Origin: Clostridioides sp. ES-S-0010-02
GTDB lineage: Bacteria; Bacillota; Clostridia; Peptostreptococcales; Peptostreptococcaceae
DNA: 64,000 nt
Direction: 5' to 3'
NCBI GenBank assembly: GCA_020641055.1
Contig: CP067345.1
Span: 2,163,317-2,227,316, forward strand
Positions 26,487 to 35,462 of this stretch are shown piece after piece. Position 1 is the stretch's first letter. Every line of letters begins with the position of its first letter. A program made the position numbers and the translations under genes. Below the pieces are notes generated by a model, which was not told the DNA's origin, made no database searches, and was given only the letters and a program-made list of their open reading frames with translations.

Positions 26487-27362
26487 ATGATTACATTTGA
26501 TGTAAATGGAGCTATTATCAGGTTTGATGATACAAAAAATAATTATAATAAGATAAGAAAAATTTTTAAATTGTATGCTTTAGAAATTTCTAAAAACTTT
26601 GAGAGAGATTGTTTAAATAATTTTCAAAATCTAAAACAAATATCAGATAGAGGTCTAAATCTAGGAGAAAAATATATAGAGGAATCTTTTAAGAAAGGAA
26701 TCGAGACTATAGTGAGTTTTGGAATTATAACTATAGATATTGATACCTTTAAAAGTGTTTATTGTGAAAAATATTTAGATTTTAAAAGGCTTTTTAATAA
26801 CTTAAATAAAACTTTTATCATACCAAATAAGAATAAAAAAAATAATCATGCAAATTTTTTAGAAATAGAATCTACAGTAAAAAAAATGAGCAATTATTTG
26901 TATAATGATTGTTTCAAAATTCATTATGCTGTAATAGATGCGCTTATAGAAAATAGAGTCAGTGAAGTCCATTCTTATATTGATGAAGAATCTATAAAAA
27001 AATCTAATGCCTTGTTTAATAATTACAAAGATGGTTTTATTGGAAAAGCAGATGAGTGTAAGGTTGTAAAACAAATAATAACATTAAATCCATATAGAGA
27101 AGATGTATACGAGTTTTTGGTAAAGGAAGATGGAGATTTTAGTAAGGAGATTGAAAGATTAACTGAATTTTTAGGATATAATATAAAAGAATATAAGGCT
27201 TCTTTAATGGACCTTTATATAAATGAACTAGTAGAGAGCGATGAAAGTGATGCTGAAAATGCAAGAGAGAAGATTGAAAAGTATGCTAAATATATTGGTT
27301 GTAGTGATGAAAATCTATATATAGCAAGGGTTAATGCCATATACACTTTTGCCAATGCATAA
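26487..27362 (+). CDS. Unknown protein, 291 aa
   Basis: I do not recognise this gene by name. The N-terminus MITFDVNGAIIRFDD looks like a small beta domain. The rest is mostly helical and soluble, with no signal peptide or membrane helix. A segment reading ITLNPYREDVYEFLVKEDGD followed by LTEFLGYNIKEY resembles TPR-like or helical-repeat stretches in low-GC Gram-positive proteins of unknown function. It has a strong ribosome binding site (GGGGGAGG) but is flanked by terminators on both sides, so it is probably monocistronic. Confidence 0.7.
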   Translation: MITFDVNGAIIRFDDTKNNYNKIRKIFKLYALEISKNFERDCLNNFQNLKQISDRGLNLGEKYIEESFKKGIETIVSFGIITIDIDTFKSVYCEKYLDFKRLFNNLNKTFIIPNKNKKNNHANFLEIESTVKKMSNYLYNDCFKIHYAVIDALIENRVSEVHSYIDEESIKKSNALFNNYKDGFIGKADECKVVKQIITLNPYREDVYEFLVKEDGDFSKEIERLTEFLGYNIKEYKASLMDLYINELVESDESDAENAREKIEKYAKYIGCSDENLYIARVNAIYTFANA

Positions 27363-27461
27363 ATTTTGTAAAATTTATAAATAAAGAAATACATGTTTGT
27401 ACTAAAATTTTAAATAAAAAATACTTATTAAGCTTACTAAAAAATAATTTATATTTTCTAG

Positions 27462-27498
27462 ATAAAACCATTTCTTTAAAGGAGTGGTTTTATTTTTT
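27462..27498 (+). terminator. Terminator after the 291-aa gene
   Basis: ATAAAACCA (27462-27470) pairs with TGGTTTTAT (27485-27493), followed by TTTTT. The remainder of the 357-bp gap holds the promoter listed next and nothing else seen. Confidence 0.8.
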
Positions 27499-27582
27499 CT
27501 ATCACTCAATATAAGCAAAATTTTAAATTACGAATAGCTCATATTACTAAAATAATTTTAAGTAAATAGAAAAGACAATATA

Positions 27583-27611
27583 TTGACTAAATTGGTTCGA
27601 GTTGATATAAT
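27583..27611 (+). promoter_or_regulatory. Promoter of the BAAT-family gene
   Basis: TTGACT (27583-27588), a 17-bp spacer and TGA-TATAAT (extended -10, TATAAT at 27606-27611) form a strong vegetative promoter. Confidence 0.8.
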
Positions 27612-27719
27612 GAAATAGTCAACATGATGTCTTATATTTGGATTATTCATAGCTTGCTAAAGAAAGCTATTTCAAATATATAAATCATGAGCAATAATTA
27701 TTACATGGAGGAATCAATT

Positions 27720-29018
27720 ATGAAAGTAAATATATACAATGCAGAATCACTTGTAGATGATAAAATTAAAGTTATAGTTTCAGGCTTAATTCCAAATAGT
27801 AAATTAAGAGTATCTATGAAAATGGAATTTCCATGGTGTAAAGGAGAGGAATTCTCATCTTATGGGGTATTTTATTCAAATGAAAAAGGAGAAGTGGATT
27901 TAGATTCAATTGAACCTGTAGAAGGGACTTATAAAACTACTGACTGCATGGGGTTAATATATTCTCTGAAAAAATCAAAAACTGAAGGTGAAAATTTTGC
28001 AGAAAATATATCTATTGATAAACCAATAATCATGAATATGATATTTGAATCTGATATTGAAAGAAAAGAAGTTAAGTTGAAGAGATTGTTCAAAACAGAA
28101 GATATTATCACAAAAGATATATCTGATGAATTTATAGGAAAATTATTTTATAAACAAAACTCTAGTAATAAAACAATTTTAGTTTTAGGGGGTTCTGATG
28201 GAAATTTAGATGCTTTAGAACTCCTGGCAGCTCCACTTGCATCTAGAGGGTTCAATGTACTAGCAGTTGCTTATTTTGCTCTAGAAGGATTGCCAAGTAA
28301 GTTAGAAGAAGTACCATTAGAATACTTTGAAAAAATATTTAAATGGATTAGTGAAGATGAAATCACTAATACTAAAGAAATATTTGTACATGGGACATCA
28401 AAAGGTGGTGAGTTAGCACTTTTACTTGCTTCAAGATATAAACAAATTAAAAAAGTAGTAGTATCACAGCCTCATGCGTATTGTTTTCAAGCACTTGATG
28501 GACAAATGAATGGAAAAGATACTTCATCATGGTCATATAAAGGTAAGCCACTTCCATATATCAAGGTAGACAATAATATATTCTTTGAAGACCAGAAAAA
28601 AGATATAGAAAAAGGAATTCCATTTGGATTTGCCAGTACTTATAAGAAAAGTATTGAAAGGGCAGACAATAAAGAAGAGGCTAGGATAAAAGTAGAAAAT
28701 TCTGAAGCTGACATTCTTATGATTTCTGGAAAAGAAGATAATATTTGGAATAGTTATGATGGTTGTGTAGAAATCATAGAAAAACTTAAAAGAAATAACT
28801 ACCAATATAATGTGGAACTATTAACATATGATAAGATGGGACATCCTTTACCAATTCCATATATTGTACCTCTAAGTGAAACTTTATCTATGAATATGGC
28901 TGGAGGAATATTTTCTTCAGGAGGAACTGTAAAAGGTAATGCAAAAGGACAGTTTGAATCATGGAAAAGAACTATTGAATTTTATAAAGAACCTTTATCA
29001 ATCGATATAAAAAAATAA
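27720..29018 (+). CDS. Acyl-CoA thioesterase / BAAT family alpha/beta hydrolase
   Basis: The N-terminal beta domain (about residues 1-130) and C-terminal alpha/beta hydrolase domain are arranged as in human-type acyl-CoA thioesterases and bile acid-CoA:amino acid N-acyltransferases. The nucleophile elbow is GTSKG (S227), and the C-terminal GHPLPIPY gives the His. Substrate is not predictable; a Ser nucleophile suggests hydrolase rather than the Cys-dependent amino acid conjugation of BAAT. I start at ATG 27720, behind GGAGGAATCAATT, not at the in-frame ATG 33 bases earlier, which has no ribosome binding site. Confidence 0.85.
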   Translation: MKVNIYNAESLVDDKIKVIVSGLIPNSKLRVSMKMEFPWCKGEEFSSYGVFYSNEKGEVDLDSIEPVEGTYKTTDCMGLIYSLKKSKTEGENFAENISIDKPIIMNMIFESDIERKEVKLKRLFKTEDIITKDISDEFIGKLFYKQNSSNKTILVLGGSDGNLDALELLAAPLASRGFNVLAVAYFALEGLPSKLEEVPLEYFEKIFKWISEDEITNTKEIFVHGTSKGGELALLLASRYKQIKKVVVSQPHAYCFQALDGQMNGKDTSSWSYKGKPLPYIKVDNNIFFEDQKKDIEKGIPFGFASTYKKSIERADNKEEARIKVENSEADILMISGKEDNIWNSYDGCVEIIEKLKRNNYQYNVELLTYDKMGHPLPIPYIVPLSETLSMNMAGGIFSSGGTVKGNAKGQFESWKRTIEFYKEPLSIDIKK

Positions 29019-29169
29019 AAATGGATATATCTTTATATATATGCACAAAATCTATCAATTTTACAATTTTAATTTATTGTTTATGTAATTTATATGTTAT
29101 ATACTAGTTTTAACAAGATTGATAATTTATAAACAATTAATAAGAGTTATTGAAAGGTGGAGTGAAATT

Positions 29170-30582
29170 ATGGAAAGACTCACTAGAAGTGAACAGCCTC
29201 ACATAAAATTTGGAATGTTTAAGATACGAATTCCGTTTATACATTACAGATTTGAGAAACCGGAAGCTATTCAAGGCATAATATCAAGTATGACAAGCTT
29301 AGGAACTATTGGACTTAGCACGCAAATATTAGGATTACCCTATGAAGTAGCATGGAGTATGGCTATCATTAACTCAATATTGTATTGCCTGCATGTTTTT
29401 ATGGGAGACCCAGTAGTTCCTGGCTGGATTACAGCTTCTATAACTCTTACAACTGCATATTTGTTAAAGTTCAATATTGGTATTGAAAGAATACAAGCAT
29501 TAACAGCTTTACAAATAGATTTAGGAATTATATTTATTTTAATGGGTATAACAGGTATAGCTGGAAAACTAGTAAATAGAATCCCAAATTCCATCAAAGG
29601 TGGAATACTTATGGGAGTTGGTATATCAACTGTAATAGCAGAATTTAGCCCTAAAGGCAGATTTGAATCTTATCCAATATCTATAACAGTTGGGATTTTA
29701 GTTGCTTGCTTTGTAATGTTTTCTGAAAAATTCGATGCTCTAAAAGTAAAGAATAAGTTTTTATTTCGATTAGGTCAATATGGAGTAGTTCCAGCTATTT
29801 TAGTGAGTTTAATTATAGGAATATTTAGTAAAGAAATAGGAATTCCTAGCTTTAATTTTGAAAATATTATTTATATAATGGATTTTCAAAAATTAATAGA
29901 TACAGTATCTCCTTTTGGAATAGGTTTTCCAAGTCTAATATTATTTATACAAGGATTGCCAATGGCTTTCATGATATATATAATTGCATTTGGTGATTTT
30001 ATAACAGGTGAAAATTTAGTTCTTTCTGAAAGTAAAAACAGAACAGATGAGTATATTGATTTTAATTCTAATAGGTCTAATATTATAAGTGGGATAAGAA
30101 ATATTGTTATGGCAGTTATTTCTCCATATATAGCTATGTGTGGTCCATTAGCTGCAACTCTTACTGGAAGTGTTGCTCAAAGATATAAGGTTGGAAAGGA
30201 AGCAATGCAGTCTATTTTTAGTGGTATGGGTACGTTGGTATGGGTTTCAGCTATTTTTATCTGCTTTTATCCAATTGCCCAAATAGCTACGCCTCTTATA
30301 CCATTAGCATTATCAGTGACACTTTTAGTTCAAGGTTACTTATGTACTAAACTATCAATGGAACTATGTGATACTGGCGTAGAGAGAGGATTAATTGGGC
30401 TGATGGGTGGCGTGATTGCTGCTAAAGGTGGAACCTGGGGACTTGTTGTAGGTTTTATACTATATTTTGTCTTAATTGATTCTAAAAAAAGAAAAGAAAG
30501 TAATATTAATTCAAAAGAAAGTGATATTAATTCATCAGAAGATTATGTATATGAAATATCATGTAAAAAGAAAAGTATTTAA
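29170..30582 (+). CDS. NCS2 family xanthine/uracil-type permease
   Basis: About 470 aa with 12 or more hydrophobic helices. Features match the nucleobase-ascorbate transporter (NCS2) family, for example GGILMGVGISTVIAEF and the AMCGPLAATLTGSVAQRY region. It probably imports a nucleobase or a related compound. No guanine riboswitch or purine operator precedes it. I prefer ATG at 29170 behind AAAGGTGG, which removes 17 charged residues from the longest frame. Confidence 0.8.
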   Translation: MERLTRSEQPHIKFGMFKIRIPFIHYRFEKPEAIQGIISSMTSLGTIGLSTQILGLPYEVAWSMAIINSILYCLHVFMGDPVVPGWITASITLTTAYLLKFNIGIERIQALTALQIDLGIIFILMGITGIAGKLVNRIPNSIKGGILMGVGISTVIAEFSPKGRFESYPISITVGILVACFVMFSEKFDALKVKNKFLFRLGQYGVVPAILVSLIIGIFSKEIGIPSFNFENIIYIMDFQKLIDTVSPFGIGFPSLILFIQGLPMAFMIYIIAFGDFITGENLVLSESKNRTDEYIDFNSNRSNIISGIRNIVMAVISPYIAMCGPLAATLTGSVAQRYKVGKEAMQSIFSGMGTLVWVSAIFICFYPIAQIATPLIPLALSVTLLVQGYLCTKLSMELCDTGVERGLIGLMGGVIAAKGGTWGLVVGFILYFVLIDSKKRKESNINSKESDINSSEDYVYEISCKKKSI

Positions 30583-30585
30583 AGT

Positions 30586-30640
30586 AAAATATGAGTTGCA
30601 ATCGTCTATTAATAGATTAATTGCAACTCATATTTTATTT
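30586..30640 (+). terminator. Strong terminator after the permease gene
   Basis: AAAATATGAGTTGCAAT (30586-30602) pairs perfectly with its complement at 30620-30636, followed by ATTT. The 17-bp stem is unusually long. Confidence 0.9.
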
Positions 30641-30678
30641 GTCAGCTTCAGGAATGATAAAAAATGCAAAACTATTTC

Positions 30679-30715
30679 TTGACATAATTTTTTTAATGTG
30701 CAACAATTGTTATAT
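30679..30715 (+). promoter_or_regulatory. Promoter/operator region of the TetR gene
   Basis: TTGACA at 30679-30684 is a consensus -35. At the right distance, the -10 region is overlaid by the perfect palindrome AACAATTGTT (30702-30711). This would fit autoregulation by the TetR protein encoded 50 bp downstream. Confidence 0.5.
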
Positions 30716-30758
30716 AACGTATGTATTTTATAAAAATTTAATGGAGAAGTGAATTTAT

Positions 30759-31346
30759 ATGCCACCTAAAGCAAAAATAACGAAAGAAATGATTTTGAAT
30801 ATTGTCTTGGATATTACAAGAGAAACAGGATTTGAAACTGTAAATGCAAGGAGTATCGCAAGTAAATTACAATGTTCCACTCGACCAATTTTTACTTGCT
30901 ATGAAAATATGGATGAATTAAAAGGTGAATTTCTTGCTTTTGCATATGAATACTATAATCAGTATGTTATTAATTATCATAATTCTGAAAATGTCAGTCA
31001 ATATTTATTACTTCCACTTTCATACATTGAATTTGCTCAAGAAGAAACACATTTATTTAAGTTGTTGTTTATAAACGATTTAGATTTGATGATGGAAGAT
31101 CCAAATGATTTCTACAAAGAAATTGATAATGAAAAAAAGGCAAGGCTTTTTTCTGAAAGTATTGGAATAGAGTTAGAATGTGCAAAAGTCATATTTTTAG
31201 ATTTATTTCTTTATACTCATGGCATAGCTGTCTTAACAGCAACGAAAAAATTGACATTAGATAGAAATAGTGCCGAAAAAATGTTGAAAAATATATTATC
31301 AGCTTTTATAAGACAAGAAAAAAAGGATTGGAATTTATCTATTTGA
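30759..31346 (+). CDS. TetR/AcrR family transcriptional regulator
   Basis: The 195-aa protein has an N-terminal helix-turn-helix (TGFETVNARSIASKLQCSTRPIFTCYENMDEL, about residues 20-50) and an all-helical ligand-binding domain with DLFLYTHGIAVL. It is probably a repressor of the adjacent methyltransferase gene, or of itself. The recognition helix has CSTRPIFTCY in place of the usual STG-LYYHF pattern, seen in one subgroup of TetR proteins. The start is ATG after ATGGAGAAGTGAATTTAT. Confidence 0.85.
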   Translation: MPPKAKITKEMILNIVLDITRETGFETVNARSIASKLQCSTRPIFTCYENMDELKGEFLAFAYEYYNQYVINYHNSENVSQYLLLPLSYIEFAQEETHLFKLLFINDLDLMMEDPNDFYKEIDNEKKARLFSESIGIELECAKVIFLDLFLYTHGIAVLTATKKLTLDRNSAEKMLKNILSAFIRQEKKDWNLSI

Positions 31347-31378
31347 TGTTTACTAACTAATACATAAGGGGGTGCAAT

Positions 31379-32170
31379 ATGAAAATAAACCAATACTTAA
31401 TTGATTTTTACAATAATTACGACGAAGATAGTCGGTTGGCATTAAAGCATGGAACAGTTGAATTCCTAACTACTATGCATTATATTGAAAAGTACTTAAA
31501 ACCTAGCGACCGTGTGCTTGAAATTGGTGCTGCAACTGGTCGATATTCTCACACGCTGGCACGTCAGGGATATGACGTTGATGCAGTCGAATTGGTCGAA
31601 CATAACATAGAAATTTTCCGTAAAAATATTCAATCAAATGAAAATATAACTATTACTCAAGGTAATGCTATGGATTTGTCTGCTTTCTCAGACAATGAAT
31701 ATGACATTACATTGTTGTTAGGTCCGTTGTATCATCTTTATAGCAAAGAGGATAAACAACAAGCTCTACATGAGGCTATCCGTGTAACAAAACATGGTGG
31801 TGTGATTTTTGCTGCATATGTTATATCTGATGGCTGCCTTATTGATGAAGGGTTCAACCGAGGAAATATCAATGTAGCTGAATATATTGAAAAGGGCTTG
31901 ATTGACCCACAGACATTTGCTACCAAGTCAGGTCCTAAGGATTTGTTTGAACTTGTCCGTAAAGAAAACATTGACGATTTGATGGCTGTTTTTCCTGTAA
32001 CAAGACTGCATTACGTCGCATCGGATGGTTTAGCCCTATGTATGCGTGAAGCAGTCGATGCTATGGATGATGAAGAATTTGAGTTATATTTGAAATATCA
32101 CTTTGCTACTTGTGAACGCGAAGATTTAATAGGCGTTACGAGTCATGCTATTGATATATTCAGAAAATAA
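31379..32170 (+). CDS. Class I SAM-dependent methyltransferase
   Basis: The 263-aa enzyme has the SAM-binding motif I VLEIGAATGRYS, the acidic end of strand 2 (VDAVELVEHN), the QGNAMDLSAF motif and a LLLGPLYHL motif IV. Substrate is unknown; such small methyltransferases act on small molecules or antibiotics. Codon use is visibly richer in G and C (cgt, ctg, gac, gtc) than in neighbours, suggesting recent acquisition together with the TetR gene 33 bp upstream. The start is ATG after AAGGGGGTGCAAT. Confidence 0.88.
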   Translation: MKINQYLIDFYNNYDEDSRLALKHGTVEFLTTMHYIEKYLKPSDRVLEIGAATGRYSHTLARQGYDVDAVELVEHNIEIFRKNIQSNENITITQGNAMDLSAFSDNEYDITLLLGPLYHLYSKEDKQQALHEAIRVTKHGGVIFAAYVISDGCLIDEGFNRGNINVAEYIEKGLIDPQTFATKSGPKDLFELVRKENIDDLMAVFPVTRLHYVASDGLALCMREAVDAMDDEEFELYLKYHFATCEREDLIGVTSHAIDIFRK

Positions 32171-32192
32171 ATAATAGAAGTTAAAAAACAAA

Positions 32193-32228
32193 CAGAGGGT
32201 CGTAAAATCAAAGTTTTCAGACCCTCTA
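32193..32228. terminator. Convergent terminator between methyltransferase and ABC locus 1
   Basis: AGAGGGTC (32194-32201) pairs with GACCCTCT (32220-32227). It serves the plus-strand methyltransferase and the minus-strand permease that ends at 32285. Confidence 0.75.
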
Positions 32229-32284
32229 AATCTTGAAAATCTATGTTGAGTGTAGTATAAAAGTAGCTATTTTTATATATATTT

Positions 32285-34711
32285 TTATTGAGAGCGTAAA
32301 CGTTTTGTAATTGATTGTTTTTCTAGATTTCTTATAAGGAATTCAATTATTAATATTTGCATGCCTATTAATATAAATGAAAAAATTAAAATAGAAAGTA
32401 TAGAGAAATTGAAACTAATGAAGTCTAATCTAACAACATCTTTTATAAAAAAGCAGAGTAATTTTGAACCACAATAACCCAATGTAATTGATACAAATAC
32501 AGCTTTAATACTCAAATTTAAACCTTCTCGATAGAGCATTTTGCGCAACTGTTTTTTTGTCATTCCAACCGCCTGAAGTAAGGCAAACTCTTTTTTTCTA
32601 GTTAATACACTATTTACAAGGATATTTGTCATATTAAGGATACCAAAACAGGAAATTAAACCAACAAATACATATGCAGCTATAATCATATACTTAAAAG
32701 CTCTAGTTAGCATTTTATAATCGCTATCATATGAATAAAGGATTAAATTTGAATTATTTTGAATAATATTTAATAGTTTTTCTTCAACTTCTTTTGAATA
32801 CTTTTTATCGGATAAAATTGAAAAATGTAAATTTGTATTATATGGTGTTATTTTATCTAAAGCCTTGTCTGAAGTAAAGAACATGCATCCTGTATTTGAA
32901 TTATCAATTATTCCAACTATTTTCATTTGTTTTTTGATGATGTCATTTCCACTAAATATATTAAATGTAATTGTATTTCCAATTTTCAAATCAACTCCAT
33001 AAGATTTTGTCCTATATTTATTTACAATCAAGCTGTTTGAATCCAATTGCTTATAATCAACTTTACCATTTACAATATACTTTTGGAATGATTTTGCAAG
33101 CTCTGGTGTGACACTTTCAATCAAAGTTGTAACATTACTTCCATCTTTATCCTTAATAGAAGGGTATATAACTTCACATTTTATTCCTTTAGATTCAATT
33201 ACTTTTTGTACTCCATAAATTGATTTGATTTCATTTCTAAGAGTGTTTGTAAATGGATTATTTTGCTGAATTTGTGTAATTCGTTCATACAAATTGTCAA
33301 TTTTATTTCCAATAATATAATTTTCATTATAAACGAATGTCTGAGACATCTGTTTATTAAAATCTATAGAATTAGACAGACTAGCAATTGAAATAAATAA
33401 TATTCCACTAATACTCAATGAAATCAATGCTATTAAATTTTTCTTTCTATTTACCTCAATATTTTTTAGTGCTAAATTTTTAATATTTATATAATTAAGT
33501 GTTTTAATTTTATTTCTAGATTTAATTTCTGTGTATTGCATAGCTTCAATAGCGGAAGTTTTTGAAATAATTCTAGCTGGCTTATTTAAAGAAATTCTTA
33601 CAGTCAAAAATATTACTATTGATAATACTAGAATAATAAATAAGTCAGTAGTCATTTGCCATGCTAAAGGCTGAATTATATATGTAATTATGCAGGAAGA
33701 TATAATGCCTATTGGAATAAAAATAATAGATAAAATATTTCCTTGTAGGTAAATAATCTTTTTCAACTGAAAAGAAGTCATACCAAGTGCTTTCAACTTT
33801 GCATACATTTGAACTGAATTAACAACTGAAATATAAAAAATACTATAAATAACAAACAAACTAGAAAAAAGAATAATTACTCCTACTATTAAAACTGTAA
33901 TAACTTGTTCACCATCAATTAAATTTGATTCAATATAATTATCATTTAAATATATATTATGTTTTTTAATATTTAAAGAGGAACCAATTTCACTTAATTG
34001 AGTCTTAATTAAAGTAGGGGATTTTTCTGTATTTTCTTTTGATAATCTAACTAATACATCTACAGTGTTTGGAGTTGCTTCATTAAAATTATTACTTTTG
34101 ATTTGTAAAGGTGTAGAAGCCATATCCTTGAGATAATCATTGGAAACAACTGTATAGTATTGCTTAGCATTATCTTGATAGTAATTTTCTACAAATCCAA
34201 CAATAATAAAATCGTTTTGTATTTCTTTGTTAGTAATATTGTCGCGATATTTTAATGTAATGCTATCTCCAAGGTCTTTATTCAAGCCAAGTTCAGATAG
34301 ATATTTTTCTGAAATAGCAATTTCATATTTATTTGTTGGCATACCGCCCTTTAATAGTTGAAAATTCAGAAGCTCAATTGCAGTGTTATCTACATATATC
34401 ATTGACATTCTATAATCTGATTTTATCTCACTACCAAGTGACTTATAAACTCCTACACTACTAAAGTTTTTATTTTGCTGTAATAATGTTTTTGATTTTT
34501 CATTTACAGATTGATATCTCGCATGATAGGGAGATGAATTAACCAAATCCATAGAGCCATTATATGAAACTAAAGTAGTTGTTAATAATAAACATGTGGA
34601 AATCATTATAATAATACCTGAAAGAAAAAATTTAAGTTTATTAATTTTTAAATCATTCAATGCTATTTTTCTAATGAAAGCACCATTATTATTTTTAAAC
34701 ATATATTTCAC
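32285..34711 (-). CDS. ABC transporter permease, FtsX/MacB type (locus 1)
   Basis: The 808-aa protein has two repeats, each with an N-terminal helix, an extracellular domain of about 200 residues, and three helices carrying FtsX signatures. Helices are near residues 28-48, 270-400, 425-445 and 680-790. The LKALGMTSFQLKKIIYLQ and LLQAVGMTKKQLRKMLYREG coupling loops contact the ATPase. Such permeases move lipids or peptides or sense cell-wall antibiotics. It begins 3 bp after the ATPase stop, with ribosome binding site AGGAGGTGAAATAT. It is the last gene of a four-gene regulator-plus-transporter cluster. Confidence 0.88.
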   Translation of the reverse strand: MKYMFKNNNGAFIRKIALNDLKINKLKFFLSGIIIMISTCLLLTTTLVSYNGSMDLVNSSPYHARYQSVNEKSKTLLQQNKNFSSVGVYKSLGSEIKSDYRMSMIYVDNTAIELLNFQLLKGGMPTNKYEIAISEKYLSELGLNKDLGDSITLKYRDNITNKEIQNDFIIVGFVENYYQDNAKQYYTVVSNDYLKDMASTPLQIKSNNFNEATPNTVDVLVRLSKENTEKSPTLIKTQLSEIGSSLNIKKHNIYLNDNYIESNLIDGEQVITVLIVGVIILFSSLFVIYSIFYISVVNSVQMYAKLKALGMTSFQLKKIIYLQGNILSIIFIPIGIISSCIITYIIQPLAWQMTTDLFIILVLSIVIFLTVRISLNKPARIISKTSAIEAMQYTEIKSRNKIKTLNYINIKNLALKNIEVNRKKNLIALISLSISGILFISIASLSNSIDFNKQMSQTFVYNENYIIGNKIDNLYERITQIQQNNPFTNTLRNEIKSIYGVQKVIESKGIKCEVIYPSIKDKDGSNVTTLIESVTPELAKSFQKYIVNGKVDYKQLDSNSLIVNKYRTKSYGVDLKIGNTITFNIFSGNDIIKKQMKIVGIIDNSNTGCMFFTSDKALDKITPYNTNLHFSILSDKKYSKEVEEKLLNIIQNNSNLILYSYDSDYKMLTRAFKYMIIAAYVFVGLISCFGILNMTNILVNSVLTRKKEFALLQAVGMTKKQLRKMLYREGLNLSIKAVFVSITLGYCGSKLLCFFIKDVVRLDFISFNFSILSILIFSFILIGMQILIIEFLIRNLEKQSITKRLRSQ

Positions 34712-34714
34712 CTC

Positions 34715-35380
34715 CTAGTTATAAATTTTTCCATCTTCAATACGAACGATTCTATCTGCTAATTGTGCAATTTCATTATTATGGGTAATCATTACAATTG
34801 TTTGGTTAAATTTCTCACTTGTCATCTTAAGTAAGCCTAATACATCTGCACTCGTTTTGCTGTCAAGATTACCTGTTGGTTCATCAGCAAGTATAATAGC
34901 AGGCTTCGTCACAAGTGCTCTTGCAATAGCAACACGTTGCTGTTGTCCTCCAGAAAGATTACCTGGTACATCATATAATTTTTCATCTAGTGCAAGTAAA
35001 CTTATAATTTCATTTATAAAGTCTTTATCTAGTGTTTCACCATCCAATCCAATTGGTAAAATGATATTTTCATATACATTAAGTAAAGGAACAAGATTAT
35101 AATTTTGAAATATAAAACCTATATTTCTACGTCGAAAAATTGTAAGTTGTTCATCATTCATAGTTGATAAATCCTTTCCTCTTATAATGACATTTCCAGA
35201 TGTAGGATTATCTAAACCTCCCATAATATTTAATAATGTAGATTTACCACTACCAGATGTACCTACAATAGAAATAAATTCACCTTTTTCAACAGATATG
35301 CTCACACCATCAAGAGCTTTTGTAATGTTTGAATTTCTCCCATAATATTTTTTTAAGTCTGTTACTTGTAAAATACTCAC
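34715..35380 (-). CDS. ABC transporter ATP-binding protein, LolD/MacB type (locus 1)
   Basis: 221 aa: Walker A GTSGSGKST, signature LSGGQQQR, Walker B ILADEPTGNLD and ITHNN. The longest open frame runs 68 codons further upstream, but GTG at 35380 is the likely start because AAAGGAGG precedes it by 8 bases and the protein then begins SILQVTDLKKYYG, as in homologues. A copy of the locus 1 control element (35414-35444) lies directly upstream. Confidence 0.9.
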   Translation of the reverse strand: MSILQVTDLKKYYGRNSNITKALDGVSISVEKGEFISIVGTSGSGKSTLLNIMGGLDNPTSGNVIIRGKDLSTMNDEQLTIFRRRNIGFIFQNYNLVPLLNVYENIILPIGLDGETLDKDFINEIISLLALDEKLYDVPGNLSGGQQQRVAIARALVTKPAIILADEPTGNLDSKTSADVLGLLKMTSEKFNQTIVMITHNNEIAQLADRIVRIEDGKIYN

Positions 35381-35413
35381 TATAAAGACCTCCTTTATAT
35401 ATTGTAAATACAG

Positions 35414-35444
35414 TATATAATCAAAATGTTGCAGAATTATCACA
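35414..35444 (-). promoter_or_regulatory. Locus 1 control element, copy A (upstream of ATPase)
   Basis: TATATAATCAAAATGTTGC (35414-35432, plus-strand reading) followed by a conserved AATTATCA occurs again at 37213-37243, upstream of the response regulator gene, with 19 identical leading bases and two or three mismatches after. On the minus strand it reads GATAATT..GCAACATTTTGATTATATA, with a TATATA that could be the -10. This is a candidate binding site for the locus 1 response regulator. Confidence 0.65.
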
Positions 35445-35462
35445 AATAAAATATTTAAAAAT

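Noticed and set aside
29101-29169. Purine riboswitch before the NCS2 permease
   Set aside because: No conserved purine aptamer loops could be found in the 150-bp upstream region.
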